Origin: Candidatus Babeliales bacterium
Lineage (GTDB): Bacteria; Babelota; Babeliae; Babelales; JACPOV01
NCBI GenBank assembly: GCA_036260945.1
Contig: DATALT010000002.1
Span: 124,001-188,000, forward strand
Direction: 5' to 3'
DNA: 64,000 nt
Part shown: positions 45,840 to 54,137 of the stretch, in pieces
Position numbering within the stretch: position 1 is the first letter of the stretch
Layout: each line of letters begins with the position of its first letter
The notes under the pieces: generated by a model
Database searches by the model: none
Seen by the model: only the letters and a program-made list of their open reading frames with translations
Told to the model about the DNA's origin: nothing
Made by a program: the position numbers and the translations under genes

Positions 45840-48072
45840 GAATGAAGGAGGATTTTACCTTCTTGAGGCCGTTTTTAAATTGGGCGGTTATAATTTTTTC
45901 CTCGCCCCGTTCTTCAATATTTTTGATTATGCCGATGCCAAACTGAGCGTGTTTTACCGGTTGATTAAGTTTAAATTTGGCAGTTGATGGCGTCGGTTTG
46001 ATTGTTTCTTTTATTGTTGCAGAACCAATATCAAACGAAGGTTTCTTGCTTGCGGTACCAAAGGTTTGCACTGCAGCGCGTTGCGATTTTGTGCCGAGCC
46101 ATTCATGGAAGAACTGTAAGAGTTGGTGTTCTTGAAAAAAAGAAGCATCGGTGCGATGCGCAAGCCGCTCAGGAATCTCATGCAAAAAGCGGGACGGAGT
46201 TTGATCGGTCATTGTGCCAAATGTAGAACGATACCGAGCGTGGGTCATCAAGAGTCGTTCTCGAGCGCGCGTGATGCCTACGTATAAAAGTCGCCGCTCT
46301 TCTTCAACCCCATCAGGATTTTGGAGCGAATGATTACTTGGAAAAATTCCTTCTTCAAGGCCAGTAAGCATGGCAGCATCAAACTCTAATCCTTTTGCTG
46401 CATGAAGCGTCATCAAATAGACATGATGCTCCGTTTCTTTGTTTTGCGATTTTTCTTGCATGAGCGCTACTTCTGCCAAGAAATCCATCAGTGTAGAAAC
46501 ACCAATTTCATCAAAATGCTTAGTCGCGCGTAAAAGCTCTTTGCAGTTTTCGATCTTTTCCTGTGCTTCTTCAAGATCGTATGCATGCTTTAAATATTCA
46601 AAGTAATGAATCTGCGTAATAATTTTTTCAAGCGCTTCGTGAGGTTTTTGCATTTGGGCAACGGCAGCAATTGTTTTCATAAATCGTTCAAGTGCAGATC
46701 GCTTTGCGTTTGGAATAGCTTGTTCATTAATCAGATGCTGCGCGATTCCGTGGCAATCTAAAAATGGTTGCTTATCCCATTCGGTCAAAAATTGCTCAAT
46801 GAAAACATCGCCAAGGCCTCGACTCGGGCAATTGACGACGCGCATAAAAGACACTCGATCGAACGGGTTAACTGCTAAACGGAGATACGCAAGAAGATCT
46901 TTAATCTCTTTTCGTTCATAGAACTGAATGCCGCCAATAATAACGTACGGAATCGAATGGCGTATAAGTGCTTCTTCAAGTGTTCGTGATTGATAATGTG
47001 CACGGTAAAGGAGAGCTATTGAATTATAGTTTGGCAAACTGCGCAGCTGTTTGATGCCAAGCGCAATCAATTCACCTTCTTGGTAACCAGAAGCGCAGTG
47101 CACAATGCGCACGCGATCGCTGCCTTCTTTTGAAGACCATAATTTTTTAGGATTGCGCTGCGTGTTATTTCTAATAACTTGGTTGGCAACATTTAAAATA
47201 GGTTCTGCAGAGCGATAATTCTGATCGATGGTGACTATTATCGTCGCAGGAAAATCGTTTTTAAATTCTAAAATGTTGGCGACCGTTGCACCCCGCCATG
47301 AATAGATCGATTGATCTTCATCACCAACCGCGCAAAGTGAATCGACCGCAAAAGTACCATCATCTTTAAGCGCCATCGATTTAAGCAATTCATGCTGTAC
47401 TTTATTCGTATCTTGATATTCATCAACAAGTAAATGCCGAATGCGTTCTTGATGGGCTTGTTTGAATTCTGGATTAGTTTTGAAAAGGTGCAAAATTTCG
47501 ATCAAAAGATCGTCAAAATCGAAACATTTGCTTAATTTCTTTTCATGCTCGTACGCTTGCCATACATTTTTTACAAACGGATCGATATAAACATCATCAG
47601 CGCTTTTATTTTTAAGCATACTGATTTGATACATTAATTGTTTTGGTGAGTAACGTTTATCGCTGCCGCTTCTTTTTAGTATTGAGCTCACCAGTTGTTG
47701 TTGATCATCCGCATCGATGATGCTAAACGTTTCATATCCCAATCGATGGCCATGAATTTTGAGTAAAAATAAACAATAGGAATGGAATGTGCCAATAAAT
47801 AGTCCATGCATTCCTTTGCCGATCGATTTGGCAATCCGCTCTTTCATTTCGCCCGCTGCTTTATTAGTGAACGTGAGCGCAACGATTTCATGTGGCGGTA
47901 CGTTTCGCTCGGTGAGCAAATGTACGATGCGCGAAGTAATGACGCGTGTCTTTCCAGAGCCTGCGCCTGCAATAACAAGAAGCGGCCCATCTTTATGAAG
48001 CACCGCTTGTAATTGGCGTTCATTTAATTGATGCGAAAATGGTTGATGAGTTGGATTTGTTTCGTGATTCAT
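45829..48072 (-). CDS. UvrD/PcrA-type DNA helicase (747 aa)
   Basis: A superfamily 1A helicase of repair and replication restart. Motifs in order are the Q-motif region (LNERQLQAVLH), Walker A (AGAGSGKT), Walker B (LLVDEYQDTNKVQ), VGDEDQSIYSWRGA, the TLHAAKGLEFD motif V and the RLLYVGITRARERL motif VI. The C-terminal KHAQFGIGIIKNIEERGEEKI segment is the PcrA/UvrD tail. Starting at 48072 (MNHETNPTHQPF) is chosen; an upstream start would add a hydrophobic segment not usual here. The size is normal. Confidence 0.95.
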   Translation of the reverse strand: MNHETNPTHQPFSHQLNERQLQAVLHKDGPLLVIAGAGSGKTRVITSRIVHLLTERNVPPHEIVALTFTNKAAGEMKERIAKSIGKGMHGLFIGTFHSYCLFLLKIHGHRLGYETFSIIDADDQQQLVSSILKRSGSDKRYSPKQLMYQISMLKNKSADDVYIDPFVKNVWQAYEHEKKLSKCFDFDDLLIEILHLFKTNPEFKQAHQERIRHLLVDEYQDTNKVQHELLKSMALKDDGTFAVDSLCAVGDEDQSIYSWRGATVANILEFKNDFPATIIVTIDQNYRSAEPILNVANQVIRNNTQRNPKKLWSSKEGSDRVRIVHCASGYQEGELIALGIKQLRSLPNYNSIALLYRAHYQSRTLEEALIRHSIPYVIIGGIQFYERKEIKDLLAYLRLAVNPFDRVSFMRVVNCPSRGLGDVFIEQFLTEWDKQPFLDCHGIAQHLINEQAIPNAKRSALERFMKTIAAVAQMQKPHEALEKIITQIHYFEYLKHAYDLEEAQEKIENCKELLRATKHFDEIGVSTLMDFLAEVALMQEKSQNKETEHHVYLMTLHAAKGLEFDAAMLTGLEEGIFPSNHSLQNPDGVEEERRLLYVGITRARERLLMTHARYRSTFGTMTDQTPSRFLHEIPERLAHRTDASFFQEHQLLQFFHEWLGTKSQRAAVQTFGTASKKPSFDIGSATIKETIKPTPSTAKFKLNQPVKHAQFGIGIIKNIEERGEEKIITAQFKNGLKKVKSSFIQGI

Positions 48073-48091
48073 ACAAAGTAGTATACCGGTG

Positions 48092-48127
48092 AAAAAAAAA
48101 GCGGCCACAAAAAATTGTGACCGCTTT
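48092..48127 (-). terminator. Strong terminator after the 321-aa coiled-coil gene
   Basis: On the minus strand AAAGCGGTCACAA and TTGTGGCCGCTTT pair (one G-T pair) around a short T-rich loop and run into a T-tract. It lies between that gene and uvrD. Confidence 0.85.
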
Positions 48128-48145
48128 GAAAATTAATTAAATAAA

Positions 48146-49111
48146 TTATGCTTTATTGTCTGGTTTTTCATCAGATGGTTGTTCTACGCTTGCTCCTAAG
48201 CCCACCGCATTTTTAAGAACAGACATGGTTCCCCAAACGGCAGACGTTACCGCGCTTGGCGTAGAAGAAATAGCAGTTGTTACTTTGGTAGTAAAGGTTG
48301 GATATTTCTCTGGATGTAAGCGTTGATTCATTTTAAGTAAATCTGCTGTATGAGTTGCAAGATCATTATTTAGAGTTGTTTTTTCTTGCGTCAGTGCTTC
48401 TATTTGTTCATTAATCTTTCTCACGTCCTGTGTTCTTTGCGTTAAATCTGCAATTTTGTCAGCTTTTTTGAGTGCTTCAGACTGAATTTTGGTTTCTTCT
48501 TCTATTTTACTCAGTCGTTTAATTTTTTGGTTTTTTAGTTCAAGTAATTGTTCGCGATCTTTGAGCTGGAGAGCGTGTAAAGTGACAATAGCGCGGCCGA
48601 GAAAATCAGCTTCCGCATTTTTCGATTTATAAAGCTTGTTTAACTCAGTTTGTTCTTTCTGAAGAGCTACAATTTGCTTATCAAGCTCAGTCGATTGGTC
48701 CTCAAGAAGCTTGAGCTCTGTTTGTTTACTATCTTGTAAACTTTTTACTTTCTTTTCTTGTTGTCTCTTAATGTTAAAAGGGTCATAGCTTCCGATAGAT
48801 TCATCGCCACTAACCTCCATGCCTTTATAGGCATCCATTGTTGCTGCTATCAAGGCATATTGATCACAAGGCATTTTTTCGATTTCTTTATTAAGAAATC
48901 GGAGCTGTTCATTGATCGCTGTACGTTCCTGGGTGCCTTTTCTTGTCGATACTTTTTTTTCCATCGCGGCTGAATACGCATCTTTTAATAAACCAGGTTT
49001 ACTATCAGCTTGAGCATTTTCTATTTGTTTTTTTAGCTTTTCAAAGTCCATCGAATTTGCAATCGAGGAAAAAAGTAAGGCAAAGAGTAATGGATTGACT
49101 GTATGTTTCAT
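48146..49111 (-). CDS. Secreted coiled-coil protein (321 aa)
   Basis: The function is not recognised. The signal peptide ends in IANSM-DFEKL. Most of the mature chain is a long coiled coil with heptads (for example LEDQSTELDKQIVALQKEQTEL, and INEQIEALTQEKTTLNNDLATH). A short central motif GSYDPFNIKR is shared with the upstream gene. The tail is Ala/Ser-rich. GGAG precedes ATG. It is probably a structural surface or periplasmic protein; no enzyme motif is seen. Confidence 0.7.
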   Translation of the reverse strand: MKHTVNPLLFALLFSSIANSMDFEKLKKQIENAQADSKPGLLKDAYSAAMEKKVSTRKGTQERTAINEQLRFLNKEIEKMPCDQYALIAATMDAYKGMEVSGDESIGSYDPFNIKRQQEKKVKSLQDSKQTELKLLEDQSTELDKQIVALQKEQTELNKLYKSKNAEADFLGRAIVTLHALQLKDREQLLELKNQKIKRLSKIEEETKIQSEALKKADKIADLTQRTQDVRKINEQIEALTQEKTTLNNDLATHTADLLKMNQRLHPEKYPTFTTKVTTAISSTPSAVTSAVWGTMSVLKNAVGLGASVEQPSDEKPDNKA

Positions 49112-49183
49112 AAGGCTCCTTCTTTAGGTTGAAACTTATTTCAAGTTTATAACGCAGCTACTCCTAAATGTATAGAAAAAGCT

Positions 49184-49215
49184 ACAAAAAAAGCGGCCAT
49201 AATTAATGACTGCTT
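49184..49215 (-). terminator. Terminator-like hairpin after the 413-aa gene
   Basis: AAGCAGTCAT and ATGGCCGCTT pair with one mismatch and one wobble on the minus strand, followed by T-rich sequence. Its core matches the hairpins at 48092 and 50601. Confidence 0.6.
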
Positions 49216-49233
49216 AAATGAGGCAGAGACGAG

Positions 49234-50475
49234 TTATTTTAATCCCAAGGTTTTCTTCCAGACACCCGTAGCTTTAAGTTGTTCTGGTGTTAAGCGATCA
49301 GTAATGCTTTTTTTATCCATTTCCAGTTGTTTAATTGTCTTTTCATAAGACGTAATTTTATCTGATATTTCTTGCATGTACTGATTAGATTCATTGCGCA
49401 TTTTAGCGCGGGCTATGAGATCACTCTCTTCGTCAACTTCTTTGCGCTTAGCAGCTAATAAGCCGTATGATGCTGTGATTTCTTTTTTTAGAGAATCGAT
49501 TTTGGCAGTCACATAAGAATGATCTTGTTTTTGCAAATCTATAAACAGGCTATTAATTTCTAAAGTTGCTTTTTTTTCCGTTTGTTTTTTTAGGCGTGAG
49601 TGTTTAGTTTCGCCCAGTTTTGTTTCTGCAGTTCTTAATTGCTCGTTGATTTGTTGTATGTGAGCCAGCTGAAGTTTCTCTTCTTTATCATATTTTGCGT
49701 CTTCTGCTTCCAATGCGATGAGTCTGCTATTATTGATTTTCATTAAAGTACGCTTTGGATCAAATGAGCCTTTATAGGAAAATTCATCCGGACTTTCGTA
49801 CTCTTCAAGTCCACTTAAATCGATTTTTATACCAAATTTTTTCATGATCGCTAAATAATCATTTATTTGTTTGCGTTCTGGAGTTGCTCGAGGATGATCT
49901 TTCTTTAAGGTATGAGCAAAGAGGGTCCATTTTTTTACGAGCTGGGTGAGCTGTTCATCTATTTGTTGTTGATTAACCGCATTTTGTGCCGCAACTACAA
50001 AAGAACCAAGTTCTTTCAGTCTATTTTCTTTTGAGTCTATTTCGGTTGTTTCTGAATTGAGTTGGACGGGTGAGGATGTATTAGGTTCTATTATTGGTGA
50101 ACCACTGTTGCCGCGACATGAAGAAAAATCTTCGGGTTTTGGTTCTTTTTCAGTCTCGGCAGGCAATAGAGCTTCACTTTTTTTTAATTCGGTGGAGCTT
50201 CTTAAAGATCGCGAAGGTGGTGTGCTCAAGCGATCAGTAATCGATTCAAGTGAATGGGAAGATTCTGAAGGTGTAGCAGATCCTGAACCAGGTTCTTCTG
50301 CTGTTCTTTCTAAACCATCAGGGCAATTTACCATTCCTTGTAGATTCTGCTCACTCGATTGGCGTGAAAAAAGACTAGCTATATTAGAAAAAAAACTAGG
50401 CTTTTTTGTTTGCTCCATTGCTTGAATGTTGTCTGCTGCGCAAATCAAGAGAAGCGGTATAAGATAATGCTTCAT
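49234..50475 (-). CDS. Secreted coiled-coil protein, relative of the downstream gene (413 aa)
   Basis: The function is not recognised. After a signal peptide ending IQAM-EQTK come about 120 Ser/Pro/Glu-rich, disordered residues, then a long coiled coil with runs such as LIARAKMRNESNQYMQEISDK. The motif GSFDPKR is shared with GSYDPFNIKR in the downstream gene, and both end in LTPEQ- or HPEKY-type segments, so the two are likely paralogues. AGGAG precedes ATG. Confidence 0.7.
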   Translation of the reverse strand: MKHYLIPLLLICAADNIQAMEQTKKPSFFSNIASLFSRQSSEQNLQGMVNCPDGLERTAEEPGSGSATPSESSHSLESITDRLSTPPSRSLRSSTELKKSEALLPAETEKEPKPEDFSSCRGNSGSPIIEPNTSSPVQLNSETTEIDSKENRLKELGSFVVAAQNAVNQQQIDEQLTQLVKKWTLFAHTLKKDHPRATPERKQINDYLAIMKKFGIKIDLSGLEEYESPDEFSYKGSFDPKRTLMKINNSRLIALEAEDAKYDKEEKLQLAHIQQINEQLRTAETKLGETKHSRLKKQTEKKATLEINSLFIDLQKQDHSYVTAKIDSLKKEITASYGLLAAKRKEVDEESDLIARAKMRNESNQYMQEISDKITSYEKTIKQLEMDKKSITDRLTPEQLKATGVWKKTLGLK

Positions 50476-50600
50476 AGAACTCCTTTTTTAGAATGAATGT
50501 TAGCATGAGCTTCTTTATATAATGCAAAAGCTATTTATGATATAGCCAATCTTATTTTGAAAGTACACGAAATCATAAAAAAAGGGGATTATTTGAATTA

Positions 50601-50632
50601 AAAAATATAAGCGGCCATTGAGAGACCGCTTA
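50601..50632 (-). terminator. Terminator after hflX
   Basis: TAAGCGGTC and GGCCGCTTA pair (one wobble) around a 7-nt loop and run into T-rich sequence on the minus strand, about 55 nt after the hflX stop. Confidence 0.7.
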
Positions 50633-50686
50633 GAGTATCAAATTATAAATCGTTTTTATGTAGAAAAAGAAAAAAAAATCTTAAAA

Positions 50687-51820
50687 TTAAAGGGAAGCGT
50701 TTTTGCTTTTATATTCGTTAGTCCATGTATCAAGATACTTGATTAATGAATCTAGACCGCTTGGTTGAGTCGCTGAGATTAAAACATGTGGCTGAAAGCG
50801 GTGTATTTCAAGCTCCAATTGCGGCGTCATTTCAATTTTATCCGCTTTGTTAAATGCATAAAGCATCGGGCTTGTCACGTTCAAATCTTTCAAGATTTGA
50901 TCAACCACTTGCATATGCAATTTTAAATTAGGATCTGAAATGTCGATTACTTGTACTAATAAATGGGCATATTGCAATTCTGCCAGGGTCGATTTAAACG
51001 CATCGATTAATTTATGCGGCAGTAACTGAATGAATCCAACCGTATCTGAAATTAATGCGCGTTTAGTGCCATCGATAAAAAGTTCGCGCGTGGTGGTATC
51101 CAACGTTGCAAATAATTTATCCTCAGCAAGCACGTTGCTTTTCGTGAGCGCATTTAAAATGGTCGATTTACCGGTATTGGTATAACCAATTAAACAAATG
51201 AGAGGTAAATTGCTTTTTAAGCGTTGCTTTCTTTGTGTTTCGCGTGTTTTTTCAAGTTGTTCAAGTTGTCGCTTCAAGCGAAGCATTAGTGTTTCAAGAT
51301 GGCGGCGTTCTTTTTCTTTTGCCGTTTCGCCAAATCCACCCATTAATCCAAGTGCGCCAGATTGCTGCGAAAGATGAACTCCTCTTCCTGCAAGCCGAGA
51401 TTTTTTATGCTCAAGCATCGCGATCTCAACTTGCGCTTTGCCTTCTGCAGAATGTGCCGCTTTTTCAAAAATTTCCAAAATAAGTTGCGTGCGATCGAAA
51501 ATTCTTACATGCAGATAGTCGCTCAGATTGCGTTCTTGCTGCGGAGAAAGCGGTTCTGAAATAATAAGTTCGGTAATGTTTTTTTCATCACAGATTTTTT
51601 TTATCGATTCAAGCTGACCGCTTGTTAGGAATGTGCCCGCTTCGATCGTGCGCAAACGCAAAAAATACGTTTCATCGTATTGAACGCCATTAGACTTTAC
51701 TAAATTAATAAACTCTTCGTAATACGATTCAATATTGGGATTTCTATTATAAGGAGCTTGAACGCCAACGAGCAAAATGCGCGGGCGATAATCGGAGGGT
51801 TCGTAAAAAACACGTGCCAT
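50687..51820 (-). CDS. hflX: GTPase HflX (377 aa)
   Basis: HflX is a ribosome-associated GTPase that splits stalled ribosomes. The N-terminal domain (LEHKKSRLAGRGVHLSQQSGALGLMGGFGE, which includes the family glycine-rich segment) precedes the G domain: G1 GYTNTGKST, the DTVGFI G3 motif, and NKAD G4. The length is slightly below the usual ~430 aa. The ribosome binding site is weak. It is divergent from a small secreted gene. Confidence 0.95.
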   Translation of the reverse strand: MARVFYEPSDYRPRILLVGVQAPYNRNPNIESYYEEFINLVKSNGVQYDETYFLRLRTIEAGTFLTSGQLESIKKICDEKNITELIISEPLSPQQERNLSDYLHVRIFDRTQLILEIFEKAAHSAEGKAQVEIAMLEHKKSRLAGRGVHLSQQSGALGLMGGFGETAKEKERRHLETLMLRLKRQLEQLEKTRETQRKQRLKSNLPLICLIGYTNTGKSTILNALTKSNVLAEDKLFATLDTTTRELFIDGTKRALISDTVGFIQLLPHKLIDAFKSTLAELQYAHLLVQVIDISDPNLKLHMQVVDQILKDLNVTSPMLYAFNKADKIEMTPQLELEIHRFQPHVLISATQPSGLDSLIKYLDTWTNEYKSKNASL

Positions 51821-51909
51821 GGTAACTTTAATCGCTATTTTAAGAATTATGGTATACTTTTTACGCAGTATATCATTCTTTGTATCTTTGATATAGAAGG
51901 AGTCGATTT

Positions 51910-52236
51910 ATGAAATTGAATAATTTGTTTAAAGTAATGGTTTTAGCGATCTGTTTTGCTTTGCCGGTACGTGCTGGTATTATTACGGGAACTGTTTCAA
52001 TAGGATTAGGAATCGGGCTAGGTCTAAAAGCTCTTGAGCAGCGAGACATGGGCCCTCTTGCCCAACTCAAAAATAGTGCGTCAAGCTGGCTTAAATTAGA
52101 TAGTCAATTTAATAGAATGGTCAAAGAAGGCGAAAAAGAGCTGAATAAAAAATTTGGAGATAAGACAACGATTATGGTTTATGGAACTGGATCCGTTGTT
52201 TGTATACTTTATGGCATAAAAAAAATATTACTATAA
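51910..52236 (+). CDS. Small exported or membrane hypothetical protein (108 aa)
   Basis: The function is not recognised. A signal peptide (LFKVMVLAICFALPVRA) is followed by a Gly-rich hydrophobic segment (GIITGTVSIGLGIGLGLKAL) and a hydrophilic helical centre, then a final hydrophobic stretch (TTIMVYGTGSVVCILYGIKKILL) that may be a membrane helix. AGAAGGAG precedes ATG. It lies 34 nt upstream of ffh, possibly co-transcribed. Confidence 0.55.
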   Translation: MKLNNLFKVMVLAICFALPVRAGIITGTVSIGLGIGLGLKALEQRDMGPLAQLKNSASSWLKLDSQFNRMVKEGEKELNKKFGDKTTIMVYGTGSVVCILYGIKKILL

Positions 52237-52270
52237 ATAAGTTTAACAATAATCATCTTGGTAATTAATT

Positions 52271-53611
52271 ATGTTTGATTTTTTGACGGAGAAATTTTCA
52301 TCCGTTTTTTCCCGTTTAACCGGGCAACGATACTTAACCGAAAAAAATATTGGGGACACGCTCGATAAAGTTAAAGAAGCGCTTTTGGAGGCGGATGTTC
52401 CCTATGCGGTGGTTAATGCGTTTATCGATAAAGTTCGGCAAGATGTTTTGGGTAAAAAGGTATTAGGTACTCTTAATCCGGGCGAACAATTTATTAAAAT
52501 TGTCCATGATCAATTAGTCGAATTTCTCGGCGCAATGCGCTCTGATGATCAATTTTTATTTATTCGTGGCCAAACGGTGATGGTAATGGGCCTTCAAGGT
52601 TCTGGAAAAACCACGACGATTGGAAAGCTAGCTCATTATGTGCAGGAAAATGCGCGTATGCGCAAAACTGCTGCCCCTAAAATACTCTGTGCTTCGGTCG
52701 ACTTTTATCGGCCAGCGGCGGTGGAGCAACTTGAGGTAGTTTCTAAGAATGCGGGTGCCTCATTTTATCGGGCTACCAAAGCTGACCCTGTAGCTGCGGC
52801 AAGCGAAATTCTGGCCTATTTTAAGCAGCATTCATTCGATCTATTGTTTCTTGATACGGCAGGTAGATTGCATGTCGATAGCCAGATGCTTTCTGAGCTC
52901 CAAGCAATCGATCATGCGGTGAATCCCCAAGCAAAAATTTTGGTACTCGATTCGATGACTGGCCAAGAATCGCTTCGCGTGGCTCAAGCATTTGATCAAG
53001 CGGTTGGCTTTTCTGGGGCGATTTTGACCAAAATTGATAGCGATACGAGAGCTGGCGCTGCATTTGCATTCTGCTATGAGCTTAAAAAACCACTTCTTTT
53101 CTTGGGATCAGGAGAGAAAATGGATGAATTGGAGCTTTTCAGGCCTGAACGAATGGCCACCCGTATTTTGGGCATGGGGGACGTGCAAACGCTCCTGGAA
53201 CGCGCTCAGCAAAAAATTAAGCAGTCAGATCAGCAAAAACTTGAAGAGAACTTCAATCGGGGCGTTTTTACACTGAGCGATTTTGCCCAGCAAATAGATA
53301 TGATGAATTCTCTTGGTTCGTTTTCCCAAGTACTCAAATATATACCTGGTGTTTCCTCTACCAGCATCAATAAAGATGCCATGGCACAGGGAGAAACCCA
53401 GATGAAGCGGTTCCGGGCTATTATTAATTCAATGACCCAAAAAGAACGTGCAAACCACACCTTGCTCAACGGATCGCGCAAGCAACGGATAGCAAAAGGG
53501 GCGGGCGTAGCTGTTTCTGAGGTAAATCTTTTGATAGCTCGATTTGAACAAATGCAGCATTTTGTTAAACTATTTAAGAAATCGGGAAAATTCTCCCCTT
53601 TTAAGCGTTGA
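52271..53611 (+). CDS. ffh: Signal recognition particle protein Ffh (446 aa)
   Basis: Ffh targets membrane and secreted proteins to the translocon with 4.5S RNA. The N domain, the G domain with GLQGSGKTTTIGKLA and the DTAGRLH motif, and the Met-rich M domain (MNSLGSFSQVL; INSMTQKERANHTLLNGSRKQRIAKGAG) are in order. It begins the ffh-rpsP-khpA-trmD-rplS group. Confidence 0.96.
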   Translation: MFDFLTEKFSSVFSRLTGQRYLTEKNIGDTLDKVKEALLEADVPYAVVNAFIDKVRQDVLGKKVLGTLNPGEQFIKIVHDQLVEFLGAMRSDDQFLFIRGQTVMVMGLQGSGKTTTIGKLAHYVQENARMRKTAAPKILCASVDFYRPAAVEQLEVVSKNAGASFYRATKADPVAAASEILAYFKQHSFDLLFLDTAGRLHVDSQMLSELQAIDHAVNPQAKILVLDSMTGQESLRVAQAFDQAVGFSGAILTKIDSDTRAGAAFAFCYELKKPLLFLGSGEKMDELELFRPERMATRILGMGDVQTLLERAQQKIKQSDQQKLEENFNRGVFTLSDFAQQIDMMNSLGSFSQVLKYIPGVSSTSINKDAMAQGETQMKRFRAIINSMTQKERANHTLLNGSRKQRIAKGAGVAVSEVNLLIARFEQMQHFVKLFKKSGKFSPFKR

Positions 53612-53637
53612 TACACTTTAGTGAAAGGTTGCCTGCA

Positions 53638-53895
53638 ATGGCAGTAAAAATACGCATGTCGCGTCTGGGCAAGAAAAATGCTCCTTATTTTCGTATCGTA
53701 GCGGTTGATTCTCGTAAAAAGCGTGATGGCGCGTTTCTCGAAGATTTGGGTACTTACAATCCAACAACAGGCGAAGTTCTTCAATTCCACTTTGAACGTA
53801 TAACTGACTGGCTTGGCAAAGGCGCTGTTCCTTCAGATACGGTTAAGAGACTGTACAAAGAGCACAAGAAGAGTGCTTCTGCGACTGCTCAATAG
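53638..53895 (+). CDS. rpsP: 30S ribosomal protein S16 (85 aa)
   Basis: S16 is a small-subunit assembly protein. The start MAVKIRMSRLGKKNAPYFRIV and the DLGTYNPTTGEVLQFHFERI segment are diagnostic. The ATG at 53638 (AAAGG site) is chosen over an upstream frame start at 53608 that would add an irrelevant leader. The next gene is 11 nt away. Confidence 0.97.
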   Translation: MAVKIRMSRLGKKNAPYFRIVAVDSRKKRDGAFLEDLGTYNPTTGEVLQFHFERITDWLGKGAVPSDTVKRLYKEHKKSASATAQ

Positions 53896-53906
53896 GTTTT
53901 GAAACT

Positions 53907-54137
53907 ATGTTAAAACAATTGATTGAGCATGTGGTGAGTAAACTCGTTGATAAGCCCGAAGTGGTTAAAGTGGAAGTTTTCCACGAAGATGCACGCGTAC
54001 TTATCGAGTTGAAAGTCCATGAGGACGATTTTAAGAGAGTAATTGGCAAAGAGGGGCGCGTGATTAAAGCGATTCGCTCTGTTGCGCAAGTTATTACTCC
54101 CGAAGGCAAAGAAGTCGTCGTCGACGTTGTACAATAA
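53907..54137 (+). CDS. khpA: KH-domain RNA-binding protein KhpA (76 aa)
   Basis: A single KH domain with the VIGKEGRVIKAIRSVAQVI GxxG loop. KhpA-type proteins (YlqC) bind RNA with KhpB in other bacteria. It lies in the canonical place after rpsP. Its stop overlaps the start of trmD (TAATG), so translation is coupled. rimM, which often follows here, is absent. Confidence 0.93.
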   Translation: MLKQLIEHVVSKLVDKPEVVKVEVFHEDARVLIELKVHEDDFKRVIGKEGRVIKAIRSVAQVITPEGKEVVVDVVQ

